A stretch of DNA of 64,000 nt from NCBI RefSeq assembly GCF_020172085.1, contig NZ_JAIVAT010000006.1, forward strand, positions 1-64,000, in the 5' to 3' direction. The translations under genes were made by a program, and so were the position numbers. The stretch comes from Rossellomorea aquimaris (lineage in GTDB: Bacteria; Bacillota; Bacilli; Bacillales; Bacillaceae_B). The notes beneath the pieces were generated by a model. It was not told where the DNA came from. It searched no databases and worked only from the letters and a program-made list of their open reading frames with translations. Positions 61,337 to 64,000 of this stretch are shown piece by piece. Each line of letters opens with the position of its first letter. The stretch's first letter is position 1.

Positions 61337-61529
61337 CTATGTCGATGAATTCTGTTCAGATAATTTGTGAATTATTTCACAAATCAACATTTCCATTATA
61401 GTAGATTTGTTTCCTTTTTGCATCCATTTAGAATTGACCATTTCGTGTCATAAACCGATCCAGCCGAAATCATCAATAATCCAGTCGTTTTACAATAATT
61501 GAGAAACAACAACCCACATCCAACCAATA

Positions 61530-61567
61530 AAAATAGAGAGGCCAATCGCCCTGCGAATGACCTCTCT
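61530..61567 (-). terminator. Terminator after the RocB-like gene
   Basis: Minus strand AGAGAGGTCATTCGC / GCGATTGGCCTCTCT stem (mismatches inside) followed by ATTTTTATTGG. Confidence 0.82.
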
Positions 61568-61580
61568 TCTTTATGTCACA

Positions 61581-63224
61581 TTATATTTTCAATAATTCCC
61601 TTGTCACCCGCTGAATGATCTCAGGCAGTACTGAAAAAGTATAAGGTTTATATACTCTCTCGGTCCATTGATGACCATCCTTACCATACACCCCGATATT
61701 GATGGAAGGAATGTTCAGTTTTCTGATCATGTCGATGGGCACCGGATACAGTTGATCAATCAGGGGCAGATTCTTCTTAAACACTTCGATATCCTCATCT
61801 TCTTCATGAAGAGAGAGAAAACTGCCATCCGCCAGATAAGGAAAGAAGCGTTTAATGACGAATTCTTCACCGGTTTCACTTGAAATATCGTTCAAGCATG
61901 CTCCCAGTACCTCTCTCACCTTTTTACCGTATTCATTTTCTTCATTGACGAAGTTATGAGGTAAAAAAGGCGGAGCAAAGAAAAGGATGACTCTTGGAGT
62001 CCGGTCAGGATCTAAGTGCTGAAGGGCTTCCACCATGGCATAAGCGATCGTCCGCCTGTCTTCCCCGTTCATATCGTGAAAGATTTTTTTCAAGACGGGG
62101 TCTGGATCAATCCCTCTTTCTTTCAGCCAGAACATATACTCCCTCAAGGTCAGGACTTCAACTTCCCATGAAAATTCCCTTTCAGGGAAACCATGATACT
62201 TCCGATATTGTTCAAATTGCTTTTTGCTTCGATCTTCCATTTCACTTACTACTTTCAGCGCTACCTTTTTCATGTCATACAGCACTTCTCTCGCCGTTCT
62301 TTCGTATACGAAATAGTTGAAGTAAAGTGATGCGCTCAGAGGAGTCTGAACATTATACGTATGCTTATCGTCTTTAAAGTAAAGACAAGAAGGCGGAAGG
62401 GTGAACTCACCTGGGATATCCTCCAGATAATCCAGATTCTGATTAATTTCGAGATTGATCTTAGAAGCAATCACGGTCGGGTCTATCGATGTCAGCACAT
62501 CCCCGACATGCGCTTCCCTTCCATATATATAGAAACTTGGCAGAAGCTTACCCGCAGCTCCCGTGTAAATATATCGCTTGCAATCACCGTCATAAATAGG
62601 CGAAATGAAATCCGTATTGATGGCAGCCAAGTAGTCGAATCCCTCTTTTTTCAATTGATAGAGGTCGCTTAAAGCCGAAATCATACCGGCATGTTCACTC
62701 TCTTCGTCTCCATTGAAAAGAAACACTAGATTTCCATCCTGTACTTTTTCACCAGTGTGAAATAAAAGGTTGGCTATATGGACGGCGATCCCGCTTTGCA
62801 TATCCAATGCTCCTCTTCCAAAAAGCCAATTTCCGGAAAGGGCGTCCTCCTTTACCTTTTCCTCCCCTTCATAGTCCATGAAGAACTTCTGAAGAAAATC
62901 GGGATCATGGGCCATATCCTGCAGGGCACCATAATCATCGGTTCCCACCGTATCGTAGTGAGCATGAAATAACACGGTTTTAGAAGAGGTTCCTTTCACA
63001 AGAGCAAATACATTTTTTCTTCCAATTGGATCATTCGGAACATCCTGAAGCCAGATTTGATCGGGATGTTTCTGGAAATAAGGAAAAGATGAAATCAACT
63101 CATATATAAATCGGGCTTTTTCACTTTCTCCGGTTGTTCCGTTATAGCTTTTCAGAGCGACCAGGGATCGTGTAATGAGTTCAATCTGTTCAGAAATAGG
63201 CTTATTTTTCAGTTGTGAATACAC
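61581..63224 (-). CDS. rocB: RocB-like M20 family peptidase
   Basis: A 547-residue zinc peptidase-like protein. M20 metal-site motifs are LFHAHYDTVG, GRGALDMQSG and FLFNGDEESEHAG; a long C-terminal region follows (INIGVYGKDGHQWTERVYKPY). Length and motif order match RocB, an arginine-utilisation protein whose exact reaction is unknown. The start is GTG at 63224, ten bases after AAAGGGG; the frame is open 16 codons further. No rocA or rocC is adjacent and no -24/-12 promoter was seen upstream, so it may be constitutive or under another control. Confidence 0.88.
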   Translation of the reverse strand: MYSQLKNKPISEQIELITRSLVALKSYNGTTGESEKARFIYELISSFPYFQKHPDQIWLQDVPNDPIGRKNVFALVKGTSSKTVLFHAHYDTVGTDDYGALQDMAHDPDFLQKFFMDYEGEEKVKEDALSGNWLFGRGALDMQSGIAVHIANLLFHTGEKVQDGNLVFLFNGDEESEHAGMISALSDLYQLKKEGFDYLAAINTDFISPIYDGDCKRYIYTGAAGKLLPSFYIYGREAHVGDVLTSIDPTVIASKINLEINQNLDYLEDIPGEFTLPPSCLYFKDDKHTYNVQTPLSASLYFNYFVYERTAREVLYDMKKVALKVVSEMEDRSKKQFEQYRKYHGFPEREFSWEVEVLTLREYMFWLKERGIDPDPVLKKIFHDMNGEDRRTIAYAMVEALQHLDPDRTPRVILFFAPPFLPHNFVNEENEYGKKVREVLGACLNDISSETGEEFVIKRFFPYLADGSFLSLHEEDEDIEVFKKNLPLIDQLYPVPIDMIRKLNIPSINIGVYGKDGHQWTERVYKPYTFSVLPEIIQRVTRELLKI

Positions 63225-63394
63225 GTTAGCACCGCCCCTTTCTTTATGAAATATCAGCATTGGGTAGTACATCTATCAGTGCAAGGGCATTATAGAAACG
63301 AAATACCTCTATAATTGATAACATCTTATCGAAAATATATGGGGTTTGGAAGGGGTTCCAAAATATTTTCTTAAAATTTTTTCGACCTTTTCTA

Positions 63395-63423
63395 TTGAAA
63401 TTCACTCTATTACCGAATATTAT
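63395..63423 (+). promoter_or_regulatory. Sigma-A promoter of the purine permease gene
   Basis: TTGAAA, 17 bases, TATTAT. It lies 46 bases before the start codon. A CGAACATTA motif on the minus strand in the leader resembles half of a PurR box; no purine aptamer is recognisable. Confidence 0.6.
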
Positions 63424-63468
63424 AGAAGTTGCGCGTTTTTAATGTTCGTTTTTATTGGAGGTTTTACG

Positions 63469-64000
63469 ATGTTTAAATTAAAAGAACACGGCACGAATCC
63501 GAAAACGGAAATACTGGCTGGGCTCACAACATTCCTCACAATGGTGTATATTGTGATTGTCAATCCCATCATTTTATCCGATGCGGGCGTCCCGTTTGAT
63601 CAAGTATTCTTAGCCACCATCATATCGGCTGTAGCAGGGACGTTATGGATGGCCTTGTTCGCAAATTATCCGATCGCCATTGCACCTGGTATGGGATTGA
63701 ATGCTTACTTCACTTATTCAGTAGTGGGCGCACACGATGACATTTCATATATCGTTGCATTCTCTGCTGTATTTGTAGCAGGTGTAGTCTTCATCCTACT
63801 TTCTTTGACACCTTTACGAAAAAAATTGATTGAAGCCATTCCTCAGAATCTAAAGCACGGAATAACGGCGGGTATCGGTTTGTTCATTGCTTTTATCGGA
63901 TTGCGTCTGACAGGATTGATTCAGGCACACCCGACGAATTTAGTACAGCTGGGTGATCTTCATTCCCATTCAGCTCTCCTTGCCCTGACAGGATTGGCTG
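63469..64000 (+). CDS. NCS2-family guanine/hypoxanthine permease, 5' part
   Basis: The first 177 codons of a xanthine/uracil-type permease, cut by the window end. FKLKEHGTNPKTEILAGLTT, FLTMVYIVIVNPIILSDAG and IAIAPGMGLNAYFTYSVVG are typical of the PbuG/PbuO (AzgA-like) guanine-hypoxanthine carriers. At least five helices are visible. Start ATG follows TTGGAGG. The choice between PbuG and PbuO cannot be made from this part. Confidence 0.92.
   Translation, partial: MFKLKEHGTNPKTEILAGLTTFLTMVYIVIVNPIILSDAGVPFDQVFLATIISAVAGTLWMALFANYPIAIAPGMGLNAYFTYSVVGAHDDISYIVAFSAVFVAGVVFILLSLTPLRKKLIEAIPQNLKHGITAGIGLFIAFIGLRLTGLIQAHPTNLVQLGDLHSHSALLALTGLA

Noticed and set aside
63430-63460. PurR box or purine riboswitch before the NCS2 permease.
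   Set aside because: Only one partial CGAACATTA motif, and no aptamer core is visible.

Overview
The window reads as chromosomal DNA of an aerobic, endospore-forming Bacillaceae species, probably of the Rossellomorea / marine Bacillus type. The evidence is strong AGGAGG ribosome sites, TTG and GTG starts, spore genes (splAB, spoVR), a KinB-like sensor kinase, and a gene block (yhcT, yhcU, yhcX, pgcA, yhcY, yhcZ, yhdA, yhdB, yhdC, spoVR) in the order known from Bacillus subtilis, here inverted and interrupted. No rRNA, tRNA, CRISPR, prophage or transposase gene was recognised.

Layout. 0.1-5.3 kb: an isoaspartyl-dipeptidase gene and a YfcC-type carrier behind a clear sigma-54 promoter, with a divergent sigma-54 activator, then a 22-residue membrane peptide. 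5.4-14.2 kb: universal stress protein, XRE regulator, photolyase, a PutP symporter preceded by a 35-residue membrane peptide, a flavodoxin-fold reductase, a GltT-type symporter, an ArsC-like protein without its catalytic residues, and spore photoproduct lyase with SplA. 14.3-18.1 kb: a TPP-riboswitch operon for pyrimidine/thiamine-precursor uptake that ends in a TatD hydrolase. 18.2-24.1 kb: remnants of repeats, an APH-type kinase, an aldo/keto reductase, an FbpA-like protein, a CzcD exporter and cadCA with two CadC operators. 24.2-34.7 kb: membrane proteins, an ABC exporter, an AT-rich DapA-like gene, a hydroxybutyrate permease/dehydrogenase pair, a DASS symporter and a YczE-like protein. 34.8-50.5 kb: the B. 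subtilis-like spoVR-yhdC-yhcT block with an MFS exporter, an alpha-glucosidase and a BdbC/thioredoxin pair inserted. 50.6-52.8 kb: a quinone-stress pair (doxX, wrbA) behind MhqR-like operators, and an aldo/keto reductase. 52.9-64 kb: helD, a KinB-like kinase, an ATP-grasp protein, mscL, a LacI regulator, a YodB/YodC pair, a RocB-like peptidase and the start of a purine permease.

The most unusual content is non-coding. Two clusters (36.7-37.2 and 55.4-55.8 kb) hold eight copies of a 123-base unit that folds into a long hairpin. Its internal and basal stems change sequence between copies while both arms remain complementary, which is the mark of selection on structure or of a hairpin-based mobile element. 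A separate family of GC-rich inverted-repeat elements occurs in full-length and core-less forms. Several unannotated-size genes (22, 35 and 46 residues) have good ribosome sites and conserved-looking context.

Protein functions are assigned from recognised motifs and family resemblance by reading, without database searches. Starts were moved to the codon best spaced from a ribosome site where this differed from the longest open frame.
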